This document shows positions 32,287-45,585 of a DNA stretch of 64,000 nt, piece after piece. The stretch comes from Adiantum capillus-veneris (taxonomy: Eukaryota; Streptophyta; Polypodiopsida; Polypodiales; Pteridaceae): assembly GCA_014529385.2 (NCBI GenBank), contig CM043944.1:85711884-85775883 (forward strand). Direction: 5' to 3'. The position numbers and the translations under genes were made by a program. The notes beneath the pieces were generated by a model that saw only the letters and a program-made list of their open reading frames with translations, searched no databases and was not told the origin of the DNA. Numbering within the stretch: position 1 is the stretch's first letter; every line of letters begins with the position of its first letter.

Positions 32287-34300
32287 ATGTCATCTCAAGC
32301 TAACTCCACTTCTCAAGCCCGCTCTTCTCGAAGGAGGCCCGCCATGCAAACATGTTCGTCGTGGGATGAAGTCGACTCTACCACGCATGGTAAAGGTGGC
32401 GGTGCCAGACCATGGACGTGCAAGCTATGCCCGTACAAGAGAACGGGTGGTGCAAACAAAGTGCGAGCCCATCTTCTTCATGAACCCGGTTACGAGGTGA
32501 AGTTTTGTCCTCGAGTATCTCCCAAGAAGAGGTTGGGGCTTCTTGAGAAGCTCACGGTGTATGAGGTCGCAGAAGCGGCCAAGAGGGGCCGTTTTGTTGC
32601 CGTTGATCCCTCCACCACGGCGACACCGCAAGAGCAAAGGGAAGCCAACCTTGACTCCACCTCTCAAGCGTTCAAGACAAATGCATCTACACCGTCCTCT
32701 TCCGTTGTGCATCGCCAAAGCACCCTCAACAAAAATTGGAATCCTCAATTGAAGGAAGAGGTGGATAGGTCGGTTGCCCGACTCTTTTTTCACAACCACA
32801 TTGGATTTCATGCTTCGCGGTGAGTTTCCCTTGGTATATGCACATTGCAATCTCCCATTTTGTATTCATTATGGGGTCTTGACTCTCGACTCTCCGTACT
32901 AACACAAGATGCTCTATTTTGTGTGGATAGGTCTCCATACTTTCGAACCATGGTTACGAAAATAGGGGATATGGCTCCTCTTATGTGCCACCTTCATCGG
33001 AGAGGCTTCGCACCACCCTCCTTGACAAAGAGAAGCTTGTCGTGGAGCAAACGGCCCAAGCAACAAAGGATTTATGGCAGACCAATGGCGTCTCTCTCCT
33101 TGTAAATGGATGGAGCAACACCCGCAAGCGGTCCATCCACGGAGTGGTGGCCTGCTCTCGGGGGAGGGTGTACTTTGTGGAGTCACATGATGCATCCGAC
33201 AGTGGCAAGGCCGCGGAGATGCTTGCTACGGAGTGGACAAGCACCAGAGAGATCATTGGCCCGGAGAATGTCCTTTGTATGGTTGCAAATGGAGAGGCAT
33301 AGGGCAGCCGGGGTTATCATTGAGGGCATATATTCCAACATCCATATCACATTTTGCATGGCACATTGCCTCAATAACCTCCTCAAGGACATAAGAAACT
33401 TGTCATGGATTTCACCCACCATTGGTGACGCCTCTCGAATTGTCTCCTTTGTGCTCAACCATCAAAAAGTGCGCCATGAGTTCTAAAGAGGAGCCACTTG
33501 TCCTTGCTCAAATATTTAGAGACAAGATTTGCATTCAATTGGCTTATGCTAGGCCGCTTGTCTACATGTGGCGGAGCCTTAGGGGGCCTCTTTCTCAGTG
33601 ATGAGTTCCAAGCCATGCCGGAGTCTACATCAGCAACAGGATTGAAATGCCTAGAATGGGCCGACGACGCCGCTTGGTGGGAGGAGGTGAAGACTCTTGA
33701 CGCCATGATCAAGCCTATTCTACACCTACTTCAAGTTGTGGATGGCTTGCAGCCATGCATCGGCAAAGTCTACGAAGCCATGAATCGGATGATAGAGACA
33801 CTTGAGAAGCTTGTGCCTGATCCTGTTCAGTATGCGGAGATTCATGGCTTGTGTGAGTCGAGGTGGAATGGATACTACTCTCCACTTCATGCGGCAGTTT
33901 ATGTGCTTGACAGGGAAGGTGTCGAGAGACCGACAAGGAGGTGAGCAAAGGATGGCGGCTTGCATTGGAGTGCCTTGAGCCTAGCAGTGACATTAGGCGC
34001 AAGATTAGAGACGAGCTACTCAACTACAGGCAAAAGAAGGGCTCCTATGGATATGTAGATGCACAGGTTGATCGCAACAAGATTGGCTCAGTTTTGTGGT
34101 GGGAGGACTATGGAGGAGATGGCCCACATTTGCAGCGCTTGGCTGTTCCTGTCCTTAGCCAAGCATGTACCACTAGTTACTTGGAGTAACTATGGAATGT
34201 GTACAGCCACATTGCCTCTAAGAAGAGGAATCGCCTTGGGGTCTAGAGGGCCAATGATTTGGTGTTTGTGAGCGTTAACTTGCGCATGCTTGCTAAGAGC
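32287..34300 (+). pseudogene. hAT-1 transposase (BED, DUF659, dimerisation)
   Basis: Exon 1 (32287-32819) encodes a BED finger (WTCKLCPYKRTGGANKVRAH), and a GT-AG intron (32820-32930) joins ASR to SPYFRTMV in phase. DUF659 follows (LLDKEKLVVEQTAQATKDLW, GVSLLVNGWSNTRKRSIHGV), then IIEGIYSNIHITFCMAHCLN. The C-terminal part has WWEEVKTLDAMIKPILHLL, LCESRWNGYYSPLHAA and the hAT dimerisation block LWWEDYGGDGPHLQRLAV, VLSQACTTSYLE, KKRNRLGV, NDLVFVSVNLRML. At least four frameshifts (near 32966, 33295, 33490, 33940) and stops silence it. Confidence 0.88.
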
Positions 34301-34853
34301 GTCACACACAAGGCAGATCCCTTCACTGAGTGAGAGATGGCACAAGAGAATCCATCTATGGCCGAGACACTTTTGGAGAAGCTAGATGAGGACTTCGAGC
34401 CTCAATGCGAGCCTCGTGAGGCCTCATATGTCGCTAACGACCTCGACTACAACGACGATATGGAGATTCAGCAGGCAAGCACTTCCGGAGTTTGATGATC
34501 ATTGTTGATTGATTACTCTCGAGTCTAGAGTCTACTCCTCTAGAGTTACCTAGCCCTTTGTACTTTTTGTTATCCTTGAGGCTTGTCCATTTTGAGCCCT
34601 TGTGGCATGCACTTTTCATTTTGTATCCATCGATGTTTTATTAGCACATTTGCGCCTATATGACTCGTGCTCTTTGGTCTATGTAGTGTGAATTTGTGGT
34701 CAAAGTGATGCTCTATGTGTGTGGCATGTGTGTAGGTCAAAAAATGCAAAAAAAACTCTTCTTTTTTTTGCCGTTCCGACCCCGTCCCCGCTTCTTGACT
34801 TTTGCCGTCTCGACCCTAATCCCCACTCCGACCAGCCGTCCCATGTAACTATG

Positions 34854-37212
34854 ATTTAACCGTCTCATGGTAGGCCGTTTTGGCGATATGTTTGGTGTAT
34901 GTGTGTTCATCTTTCTAGATGATATTCTCATTTTTTCTACATCGTGGGAATAACATGAAAATGATGTAAAAAGAATATTGACCCGTTTGAATGAGTGTCA
35001 GTTGTACATTGCAGCGAAGAAATCTGAGTTTTTTCTCACTGAAGTTACTTATCTCGGTTATATCATTTCTACAGAAGGCGTCAAGCTAGACCCCGTGAAG
35101 GTGGAACAGGTATATAATTGGGATTTGCCAAAGACTGCATATGATGTGCGTTCTTTTCTTGGTTTATGTCAAGCATATAGTTCGCACATAGAGAATTTTG
35201 CACGCATTGCCGCACCTATGTCTAATGTTTTGAAAAGGGTAAAGACTCGCCTCGCCGTCAGCGTGTGAATTTACCTGAGGCAACCATTGAGGCTTTTGCA
35301 GCTCTCAAGGTTGCGGTCACAGAAGCGCCGTGTCTTATCCTTGCCTCTTGGGATGACCCCTTTAAGGTATAGACGGATGCGAGCAATGTCGCCATAGGCG
35401 CTGTGCTTCAACAGCATGGTCGTCCAGTAGCTTTCCTTAGTTGAAAGCTCAATAGTACAGAAAAGAACTATTCAGTTTATGATAAAGAACTTTTGTCTGT
35501 CATTCACTCTCTTAAGCATTGGAAGCATTTCCTTTATGGTAAAGAGTTTACAGTTCGCAGAGATCACCAAGCCCTCAGTGGCTCCAGTCTATGCCTAGTG
35601 CACATTGGAGTGATCGCCAAGCACAGTGGTCACAATTTTTTGAGCAATTTGGAGGTTTGATTGAGTATGTGCTTGGAAAAGTTAACCCTGTTGCAGATGT
35701 GTTTAGTCGCAAAGGACAGACCTGGCTCTTGAGTCAAGATCCACAGTTTCTCTTCAGGGTGTGTCTTTCGACAGCATGAAAAACCAATATGCGGATTCCG
35801 AGTTTGGTAAGCAATGGTTGCACGCTCTTGCTTCCTAAGGGCCAAACAACTATTTCATTCGTTATGGTTTGTTGTATTTTGTCAACATCTATGTGTGTTG
35901 CCCTTTCTCACAGCAACCATATTGCATGATGCACATGACTCTATTATGGGTGGGCATAGGTCCCAGGGGAATGAACACCACTTTGGAAAAAATAGAAAGA
36001 TACTTTTATTGGCCTAAAATGCGAAAAGATGTGTTTCGTTATGTCACACAGTGCACTATATGTCAAAAGATAAAAGCTCTTCGGGGTAAGCAACAAGGCC
36101 TCTTGCTTCCACTGCCTATTCCCGATGGACCTTTTCAAAGATATTTCCATGGATTTTGAGACTAACCTTCCACCTGGTTTGCATTCAAGAAACACTCAAT
36201 GTTTGACAATTGTTGATCGTTTCAATATGTTTTGCAAGTTACTTCCTTGTAAGGCCACATTCACCGCACAAGATGCAACACGGTTGTTCATAAAGCATTG
36301 GTACCCCCTCTGTGGTTTGCCAAAAGCGATTGTTTCAGATAGGGATGTTAAGTTCTCGTCCAATTTTTAGCGTGCACTCTTTGAAAATTTTGGCACTAAG
36401 TTGAATTTTTCATCTGCTTTTCATCCAAAGTCAGATGGTCAGACAGAGATTTACAATCAGTTGGCTTTTGATATTTTAAAGTCGTATGTACATGATCAAC
36501 AGTCTCATTGGGAGCTCTATCTCCCATTGGTTTAGGCTATTTTGAATCACTCTTTTTCCTCTGCTATTGGTCGAACTCAGTATAAGGCAGCTTTTGGCCG
36601 TCCATCCCAGGCACTTTTGACTCACTCGGTCAGTCAAATGCATAATGCCAATGCTGAAAGTCAGTCGTTGGATGAGATTTCTGAGAGTGTGAAGCTTTGG
36701 CTAAGCAAAGCTCAAAAGTCTTACTCACGACAGGCTAATAAGCATCATCAGGAAGTTTCGATCAAGGAAGGGGATTTGGTGTATTTAAGAATCATGAAGC
36801 AACGTCTTAAGCAAGTTGGAAAGAAGTGTCCAAAGTTGTCTTTTTGAATGTATGGTTCATTTCCTGTCATTAGAAAGATAAATGAGGTTTCAATGAAATT
36901 GCAATTGCCTAACTCATGATCAATGCACAACGTTTTCCATGTTTCTTGATTGAAGTGTTTCAGGGAACACCTTCAAAGGACATTTTGGAAGAAGAACCAG
37001 GGATCATCGATGAAGCTGAAGTCATGGAGCCGGAGCAAGTGTTGTTGCATCGGTTTCGCCATGGTTCAAAGAAGCAAGTGAAACAATACTTTTTGAAGTT
37101 CAAGGATCGAGGAACTTACGAAGCAGTGTGGGTTGATAAAGAGTTTTTCAAAGATTATCCAGAGATGTTGGCAGCCTACAAGGAAGCCATGCAGATCGGT
37201 ACCAATACCTAA
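34854..37212 (+). pseudogene. Chromovirus pol 3' half (Gypsy-4)
   Basis: Starts abruptly after the hAT end with TFNRLM-like residues and the FLDD reverse-transcriptase site (VFIFLDDILIFS), then LTEVTYLGYIISTEGVKLDP. RNase H has TDASNVAIGAVLQQHG and VYDKELLSVIHSLKHWKHFL. Integrase has the zinc region near 35926-36070 (CTICQKIK), DISMDFETNLPPGLHSRN, AIVSDRDVKFSSNF and SDGQTEIYNQLAFDILKSYV. The chromodomain is MEPEQVLLHRFRHGSKKQ with YFLKFKDRGTYEAVWVD. Many stops are Gln or Arg codons changed by one transition. Gag, protease and the first half of the reverse transcriptase are missing. Confidence 0.9.
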
Positions 37213-37223
37213 AAAGGAGGGGA
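37212..37223 (+). promoter_or_regulatory. Gypsy-4 polypurine tract
   Basis: AAAAAGGAGGGGA immediately precedes the LTR start TGTCACGTGC at 37224. A short GGTACCAATACC palindrome lies just upstream, but not the GTAATCG hairpin of the other elements. Confidence 0.8.
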
Positions 37224-38424
37224 TGTCACGTGCACATCTAACCCTATGTGCATGTGGACAAGCTACTTCATAACAAGGGTTCAATCATTCTAGCCTAAGA
37301 AGTGTTCTGGCACCTTTGTGAGTCTGTTCGCAGACCGTGCATGCCCAAGCACTTAGAGTAGATGCATATCCTCTAGTTGCACATAGCATGATCATCAGAT
37401 TACCATCAGATTCTATCAGGAGCATTTTAAAGTGCAAAAAACCTATTTTCCCTATTTTAGCCATTTTTCACTTATTATTTTTAAGTGACTTTTGTTGGGA
37501 AACTGGGTAGGGCAATTTTGACAAGCATGTATACAAGAAAGCCTAGCGCTTGCACTTTCTGGCAGAAGAGGCAGCAGGGACCAGACGTCCAGCAGTGCAC
37601 CTTCTCAGCAAGAACTCCCCGGGCAGCAAACCTAGTGTTTTTAGCCAAGACAAAGCCCAGCGTTTCAGCATTGCAGATCAGCCAGTGTTTTGCATTTGCA
37701 GATCCCCTAACGACAGCAAGACAGAAGTTCCAGTGGCGTTTTTGCAACAGATACAGTTTCAGCCATAGCGTTTTTGGACCAGATTTTAAGCATAGCGTTT
37801 TTACAGATTTCCGACGTAAAACCACTCTCTACATCAGCGTTTTCAGTTTTCAGTGTCTAGACTCGGCACCGCAGCCCCCAAACCTCGCAGTTCTCACCTT
37901 CCCGCAGAAAATCCTCGCCGCACAATTAGATCAAGCAAGGTCTGCAGATTCAGCCCAGAAAACGCAGATTTCAACATCTGCGTTTTCAGCACGTCGTCAT
38001 TGCATCATTGTCATCACCGTTGTCACCGACATAGAGTCAGAATTCAGCAGATAAAGATTCGCAAATTTCAACCATTAGCGTTTTCAAATTTCAGCCCATC
38101 TCGTCGTCCTCCTCATCATCGTCTACATCGTCGGCAAGTCCATTGCATTGTAGAGATTTGAGCAATCAATAGTAGACCACTCTCGCCATAGAGAGTGGGG
38201 CCTTCGGAGGAGGGTTTGACAACATTCTGGTGTCGTATTCTTCTCTCTCTATCTCTCAGTCTCACCACCTTCATTCACAGTGTTTGCCACTTTGTTTGTG
38301 ATCATTTGCACTCTCTCACTAAAGGAACGGACGGCTCTCCCTTCCTAAGTAAAAGGAACCTTGAGCACAGTTCGGAGCACTCATCTTGAGCAAAGTTAAA
38401 CATTCACATCCGCTGCACCTTACA
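37224..38424 (+). repeat. Gypsy-4 LTR, family E (end tentative)
   Basis: Starts TGTCACGTGCACATC. The end at CACCTTACA is inferred because a primer-site-like GATATCAAAGGGCCACC follows. If so, this LTR is also the 5' LTR of a second, tandem element. A related LTR lies at 8828. Confidence 0.55.
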
Positions 38425-38900
<476 letters not shown>

Positions 38901-39254
38901 ACCCTTCGCTCAAGAGCCACGCCTCTTCGACAAAAGCCACAATCCTTCGACGACTGGTCACACCCCTTCGCTCTATGGGTGCGACTCTTCGCCCAATGGC
39001 TACAGCTCTTCGCTGAAAGGATGTGTCTTTACTCTAAAGTCACGCCTCTTCACCATAAGACGTGTCTTTTCATTTGTGTCTCTTCGTCACTTATATAAGG
39101 AGCCTATTGTACTCAGTTTTCAAACATTCATTCAATCGATCAAACACACATTCAGTCTCTTGAGTCTCAGTTTGATTTTAAGTATGAAGTTTTGAGTCTT
39201 AATTATAGGATTAGCACCACTAATCCTCACACTCTCTCTCTGTCACACAAATAA

Positions 39255-39326
39255 CGGGTCTTGAGTTCAACTCTCCTAGTCGGATAGATCTTTAATGTCT
39301 CTTGGGATAGTTTCCTACGAGGTTAA
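39255..39326 (+). repeat. SINE-like repeat, copy 1 (partial)
   Basis: GGGTCTTGAGTTCAACTCTCCT followed by TAGATCTTTAATGTCT and GGGATAGTTTCCTACGA. Matches the 3' two thirds of the tandem pair at 41432-41736. Confidence 0.55.
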
Positions 39327-39340
39327 AATACTCTTCTCGA

Positions 39341-41400
39341 GGGAGAGAGGGACGTGTGACATGTGTGTGTATGGGTGTGTAGGTATGTATGTTCCAGTAA
39401 CAATATAACATAAACACCAAAGAATCCTTTCAAATTACAAAAGACACCAGAAACTATGTCAATGACAAGGTAGTATAATTCCCATTCATAGTACAGAACA
39501 GTCTTTATACACAAGTACAAGAGAATCAAGAGCCTAAAGATATATAAATCCGCCATCTTCAAGCCAAGGAACTTTGAAAACCATAGTTAAGAAGGTAACC
39601 CTCACCTGCACCCATGGAAACAACACAACATTTAGTTAGCATTGGCATCGTATGCAAGTGATGCATGGATATCCCACATGTTATAGATGTCACCCAACTA
39701 GATTGCTTTCAAAGACAAATAATAAGAAAGGTAAAGCTAATCATATATTCAAAGATGGTTTCATTTGCAAAGAGGGAAACCATTTGGAGTCCCTTTAGCT
39801 TTGCAAGCTCTCATGAGATAAGGCCGGAGACGAGTTTTATGAGGCAATTTAACCTCGAAGTGGGCCACATATACCTGTTTCGTGACTTTACAAAGTTTGG
39901 CATTAATTGCGACTATTTTTTATGGGTCAGTGACAATGCTCATACATGTAGTCAATTTATACTTTGGAGTCACCTGTAACATAAAGAGATGTTAGTAAGT
40001 AAGTCCTACACCTCCCTAGATGGAGTCGAAAACGACATGTAAGGTAGTAAGTATGAGTGCCTAATCCCCTTAATCATAATACATATAGATGGGATATTAC
40101 ATAGTTCCTCATTTGTTCCAAAAGCCAGGGGAGTGTGCCGCCAAGGCCCTTAACATCGATGCAATAAACAACCAACTACGGCCTTATGAGTAGCCCTAAG
40201 TTAACCATTTACAACCATATCTACCATATTCGGCCACAAGTACTCTTAACCCTATTCACAACCAACCATTCATAACCAGATTCAGCCAATTGAGCAATTT
40301 TGCCAAAGATCTATATACACAACACTACAACGGCATAGACCATATCTAAGCAAGAAAGGTAAGCTCGATAACAAACCCCAAAGGCACATCATCAGTAGAA
40401 TAACCATCGCGGCAGCCTCAACAAAATATACTAGGCCGTTTGTCTTACACCCCACAAGTAGGCCAATCCTACCATTTAGGGTCATTCACCGAGTATTAAA
40501 GAAACTTCTATCATTACTTTTTAGCTAAAAAAGAAATTCAAGGCAACCATTATCCAGTATTGAAAGAGGGTACAACCTTTCAATGCTTTTTTCATATACA
40601 TGCCTGTGACAAGTCTGTAGATATACATTGACATATAACCCTAAACTCAAAAGGTAATTACAAAACCAATGTCACAGACACCAAAAGGGTGCTCAAATAC
40701 ATCCTTATGATAAGTCATTCATAAATTGAAAGTATTTCCTAGACTCAAAAGGCGAGTAAAAAAACCAGTGCCGTAGATACAAAAGGTTCAGTAGAAATTG
40801 CCATCCATGTGCATATTCCGGCATATACGTGAGGAATATTACTATATCAACAAGTGAATCACAACACATCCAAACAATTCGAATAGTCCCATAACAATGC
40901 CATGAGTCACCTGAGATTGAGTCGGAGCCGCCAGCTCCACAATAGCCTGCTTATCTTTGCCTTTTGCCATAGAGCTGACCACTTAACGATACACCCTTTG
41001 CGGGTAAAACCCTCACAATCCCGTAGCCACATTCCTTCAGAGCAGTATGACGAGCCCAACTTCATGAGGGAGAAGATACAACGCCGCCGCCTCGTAGAGA
41101 GGGAGAGAGAGAGAGCGCTTACAGAGCGTTGTAGCGTAGATCCGCCAAGGCGAGCCACCGTAACATTTAAGCAGACGAGGATAAAGTTTATAGAGCCAGG
41201 CAACCCGCCCAAAACCTCATTACCCCAATTAACTTCTAAAGGTTAGGTACCATTAATATTCCATCGACTAATATCATTTTAGAAATTCACCTAGTGAATT
41301 CAAGCCTTTTATTTACCAAAGGTTTCCAGGCCAACAGTCCCCAGCTAATTATACCAAAGAAATAGCAACATGCCACTCCTATATACTGGAAGGAGTTTGT
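39341..41400. other. Intronic DNA without recognisable gene
   Basis: A+T-rich, with short open frames only. One plus frame (39665-39979) and one at 40902-41246 show no domain. I see no LTR or inverted-repeat ends. Confidence 0.4.
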
Positions 41401-41431
41401 ACTTCATATAAATAGGCTATATGTGCCTGTG

Positions 41432-41736
41432 TGCGCGCGGGCTAATAAAAAGAGGAAAATGGTATAACCTTTCTATCACCCAAGTGTGGTAGATTGGTTA
41501 TGCCATTTCCCTCTTAATTAACAAGGCTTGAGTTCAACTCTCCTCGTCGAGTAGATCTTTAAGGTCTCTGGGGATAGTTTCCTACGACGTGGGGGGTGCG
41601 CGCTAATAAAAAGAGTAAAATGGTAAAACCTTTCTATCACCCAAGTGTGGTTTTTCCTCTTGAATAAGAGGTCTTGAGTTCAACTCTCCTCGTCGAGTTG
41701 ATCTTTAAGGTCTCTTGGGATAGTATCCTAAAACCT
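41432..41736 (+). repeat. Tandem pair of SINE-like repeats
   Basis: Unit 1 (41432-41588) and unit 2 (41598-41736) share GCGCGCTAATAAAAAGAG, ACCTTTCTATCACCCAAGTG and TTGAGTTCAACTCTCCTCGT. GATTGGTTATG and GAGTTCAACTC have the look and order of tRNA-type A and B boxes. A third partial copy is at 39255. The assignment to SINEs is tentative. Confidence 0.5.
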
Positions 41737-41747
41737 TAAAACTTCTT

Positions 41748-41755
41748 CCCCCCCC

Positions 41756-41820
<65 letters not shown>
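41748..41820. repeat. Poly-C followed by (CT)n
   Basis: About 19 C then about 27 CT units. Confidence 0.95.
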
Positions 41821-41823
<3 letters not shown>

Positions 41824-42334
41824 TTCATCTCCTATCTCCTATCTCCTACAAAAAGATGCATGACTCACATATAGCTCATGGTAAGCATACAAAAGCAATA
41901 TGCAAATGGAGGATTACAACGGAGGTATGCTGCAAGACGGTCCAAATAACTCAGACTATCTATGTTTAATACCTGCCATTGTTGGGTGCAAAGGGGTGCA
42001 GAAGTGTTCTCTTCCTGTCCCCCGCGCACTCCTAGATCTTCTCAATATAAAGATCGTGTAGATGTTGAATCCAAACATTATAAACAAGATTCAAAGCGGG
42101 TATGCATCCTGAATACCCCTAGCCAAGTTCAACCAAGACAGCAAGTCCATGTGGAGAAGGGTGTAGTGGTGCACACTAGCAGTGTTTGGCACTTGGAAAG
42201 TTCACAATGATGGGGTGTCATTAGGACATTCAAAACTTGTAAGGCTTGCTGAGAAAGTGCATGATGTGCATTGTCCATGGTTGAGCTTTCCGTGAACATA
42301 TCAACATAAGCAAGGACGAAGAGAAAAGAATTAC

Positions 42335-42658
42335 CAGGATAGTGATGAGCTGTGAGGTCGCAACAGCAATAAGGTTGTCCTCGGACCATTTGACTGCATT
42401 GGGGTAAACAGGGGAGGCAACAAGCGAGGTGGAAAGAGCAGCAGAGGAGGCCTTCTGAGCCGTGTCGTCACCTTCCTCGTCTTCGTCTTCGTCAAGCTTT
42501 TCATCAGCCCCATCTTCTTCGTCCTCCTCCTCCGCCTCCTCCTGCCGAGGGATAGCATAGATAGCACCAATTTCTGCTGCATGCTCTTCCTCTTCTTCTT
42601 CGACTTTACAAGTTTGCGGACGACGGATCACTTCCAATTTCTGGCGCTTTCCCGCCAT
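42335..42658 (-). CDS. Exon 1 of TFIIIC90-like gene (N-terminus)
   Basis: ATG at 42658-42656 opens 108 codons: MAGKRQKLEVIRRPQTCKVE, a strongly acidic linker of about 45 residues, then SPVYPNAVKWSEDNLIAVAT and SQLITIL up to a donor CTG|GTAATT at 42335/42334. The YPNA.KWS..NLIAVAT.... I.IL motif opens the WD40 N-terminal domain of plant TFIIIC90-like proteins, subunits of the RNA polymerase III factor that binds tRNA promoters. The next block of that motif is read in exon 2 at 4543. The frame stays open upstream to 42790, so a longer start cannot be excluded; the chosen Met precedes a typical basic nuclear stretch. No stop or frameshift is present, unlike the transposons around it. Confidence 0.72.
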
Positions 42659-43560
42659 TCGGGATCTCTGCACAGGTAGTAGGTTCGATTCGCGACTCAA
42701 CCCACCCCGCAGGTTCTTTGCAAATTTGTTGTAGATCTTGAGCACGAGCCCTAGGGCAGGCCCTCCTCGAACAAAATTTGCAACCTGCAAATGCCAGCAC
42801 TTGCAAATGGCAATGCTGCCTACGCAATACTTTCTCGTTTCACAAAATCAAAAATTTTCATTCTTCAATGCAAGCAATGTTCATGCCAATGGCATTGGTA
42901 CTTTTGTGCATCATAATTCTGTCCTCATGTTGTGAACTTCATTGAACTTCACAAAGTAAAGGAATTCTTCGAGTATGACTTCAGCTTTTAGAACTCTTAA
43001 ATGGCTTTAGCTTTAAAAACCACGAAGTATTTTAATACATGTGATTATAAGCGTTTCAATAGCAAAACTAAACATTGCTATCGAGTTCACATACAACTAA
43101 CCAATGATCTCTCAACCTTTAATTATTGAAATTGGGGTTGCAAGAATGCACACATAAAGCTTGGAGAGGAAGGTGAAGCTTAGGGCACACAACAAGAAGC
43201 AATATTTCTTAGTGCGCATATACAAAGATAACTTAGTGTCTACAAGCAAATAGTGCTACGCACAGTTGGCCAACACTGACCTAGAGCTACAATGAGCATG
43301 ACCAAAGTTCAAGGGTGAAGCCACACACGTCAAAATACGCGAGTAGTCGAGCCAATGTGAAGAAGCAAGCCCCTATTTATAGCCCGACAATGAGATCTCA
43401 TTCTCGTTCGCTCTAAGGCATGATGGATAAGCCTCAAATTTTGCTCCATCACTTGGGCACAATTCAAAACTATGTTTTTACAAGAATTATTGGCCGCTAA
43501 CAACCTAGGGTGATAGAAGGAGTCTTGCTACCTCGTCAATTGTATCAAGAAAAAGGAAAG
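42659..43560 (-). other. Upstream region of TFIIIC90-like gene
   Basis: Would contain the promoter and 5' UTR. No clear TATA or core motif stands out. The sequence is low in repeats compared with its surroundings. Confidence 0.4.
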
Positions 43561-43830
43561 AAAAATTGATGATGCCCCTAAGCTACCAAATTTGAGTGTT
43601 GGTCATGATGATGGTGACCGTAGTGGTTTTGAGCGAAGTTTGGATGAGGACTTCGAGTGCAAGAAGGATGCAAGTAGGGAATAAGTCACTTGGAAGTGAT
43701 CCTCGACCATGCAAGTCTGAGAGAGTAAGAATTGTTGTGCAAAGGTTGACTTATGACAATTACGTGGCTCATGATAAACACAAGAAACCTGCTATTCCAT
43801 GGCTTTTCACCATAACTTGCACTAGGTGAC
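43560..43830 (+). pseudogene. Copia pol linker fragment, plus strand
   Basis: SERVRIVVQRLTYDNYVAHD resembles the linker between integrase and reverse transcriptase of Copia elements. The fragment stops at a tandem duplication. Confidence 0.4.
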
Positions 43831-44030
43831 CCTTGCGGCCTACTCAAAACATATGACTGTGCACTTGTATTTACTATTGCCATATTTTCTCTTACAATTC
43901 ATGGCTTTTACACGAGAAACCTGCCATTCCATGGATTTTCACCATAACTTGCACTAGATGACCCTTGCAACCCACTCAAAACGTGTGATTGTGCACTTGT
44001 ATCTTCTAATGCCACATTTTCTCTTACATC
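43783..44030. repeat. Tandem duplication of ~130 bp
   Basis: GAAACCTGCTATTCCATGG...ATTTTCTCTTACA is repeated from about 43916 with about 10% difference. Confidence 0.85.
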
Positions 44031-45585
44031 AACCCGTAAGTCATCCTTCACATCATCATACCGACGTGCTATTTCATAAAAAACAACAACTTTGCTCACC
44101 CTAACTTTACTTGTGATAGAATTGTAGCATTTATACCCTTTCTGCTTGAGGGAATATTCAATGCACACACACATTTTTTTGCAATACATCCGAATGCTTT
44201 AAAATCTCATACACCTAGTTTTTCACCACATAACTTCTCTTGAGGTGTAATATCATGTACCACAACAGTAGAGTTCATGTTCATGATGTAAACACATGTG
44301 GCAACAACCTCAGCCCAATAACAATGAGACATGTTCTGCTCGTTCATTGATGCTCTAGCAACTACTGCTATGTGCCTATTCTTTCGCTCAGCAACACCGT
44401 TTTCCTGCGGAGTATACCTACATTAAAACCACCTCGAAATTTCATGCCTTTTTAGAAAACCATTGAACTCATTGGATAAATATTCCCCCCTACGTCTAAC
44501 TTCAGGCACTTTATATGTTTCCCAGCCTGCTTTTCAACCAAAAGCTTGAAATTTTGAAAGTGCATAAACACCTCACTTTCTGCTTCATGAAGTAGATACA
44601 TACCTTCCTTTGTACTAAGTCCAATGCATTTTTGTTTACATGCTTGTCATGAGGAAATGATGCTTTTGACTGCTTTCCAAACTGACAAGCCTCACAAATT
44701 TTCTAGCATTTTAGCAACTTTAAAGGTTGGCAAACCTATAAGCATCTCTTTAGTTTGCATCGCCTTCACCTTTGCAAGTTTACATGACCAATGTGTTTGT
44801 GCCAAGTCGCAATATCTACAACAACTTATACGCCTTCTGCAAACATGGTTGCATTCACCTTGGGCACAGTAACATTCAAAGTAAACATTATGCCCACTTT
44901 CTTTCCTTGTGCAACCAACTTTCCATTATTCTTATGCTCTTCGACAAAGACACTATCACAATTAAACGTGACTTGCAACCCTACTCAACCATCTATCCAA
45001 ATTCATTGTGATATTAGGTACATGTAGTACATCAACTAGGTACTTTACTTTACCATATGTCATAGATAATGGTACATTCCCTATATGCATAATGGTATGT
45101 GTAGTATCATCCCATTATGCATAATGGGATGTGCGGTATCATCCCCAATCTTTACATAGACAAGAATCTACAAAGTTTTGTAGTTCCTTGAACCCCTCAC
45201 CATACTGGTGCACCCACCACAAATAGCCTCTCACGCTCATCTACATTTGTTACCTCTTGTCTAGACATTCGTGTTCAAGGGGACGATGTCTCCCACAACC
45301 GTAGCATATAATATTCCCATGTTGACTTGTATTTTTACGTTGCACATTGCCACGACCTCTTTAACTCCCCCTGCCTTTCCACGACCACTTGTATTTTGTC
45401 TCTGAGCATTATTCTATTGATGTGCTTGGTGATTGCCTCTTCCTTGACCACCTCCATTAACTATATTGTGATGACATTAAAGCGTCCCAAGCCTCCTTAG
45501 GGGTGTGAGCATCTTGTATATACCCAAACATAGTGTTCTTCACACTCATAGAAAGCAAATACATGACCTTTCGAGCTCTTTGGTT

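Larger units (their letters stand above)
31807..34853 (+). mobile_element. hAT-family DNA transposon (hAT-1)
   Basis: Terminal inverted repeats CATAGTTACAYGGGACGG (31807-31824, and reversed at 34836-34853) enclose a transposase gene with BED finger, DUF659 and hAT dimerisation parts. Subterminal DNA is rich in GGGAC words at the left and their complement at the right. No 8-bp TSD is found: the left flank is CTCTCTAG and the right ATTTAACC. The right flank starts inside a Gypsy reverse transcriptase, but the left flank is not its other half. Confidence 0.87.

Noticed and set aside
41962-42210. Plus-strand 82-aa frame next to exon 1
   Set aside because: No domain and no conserved motif; it lies inside the inferred intron.
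42128-42334. Coding continuation of exon 1 (ORF runs to 42230)
   Set aside because: Homology to the TFIIIC90-like motif stops exactly at a good GT donor; the residues beyond have no match.
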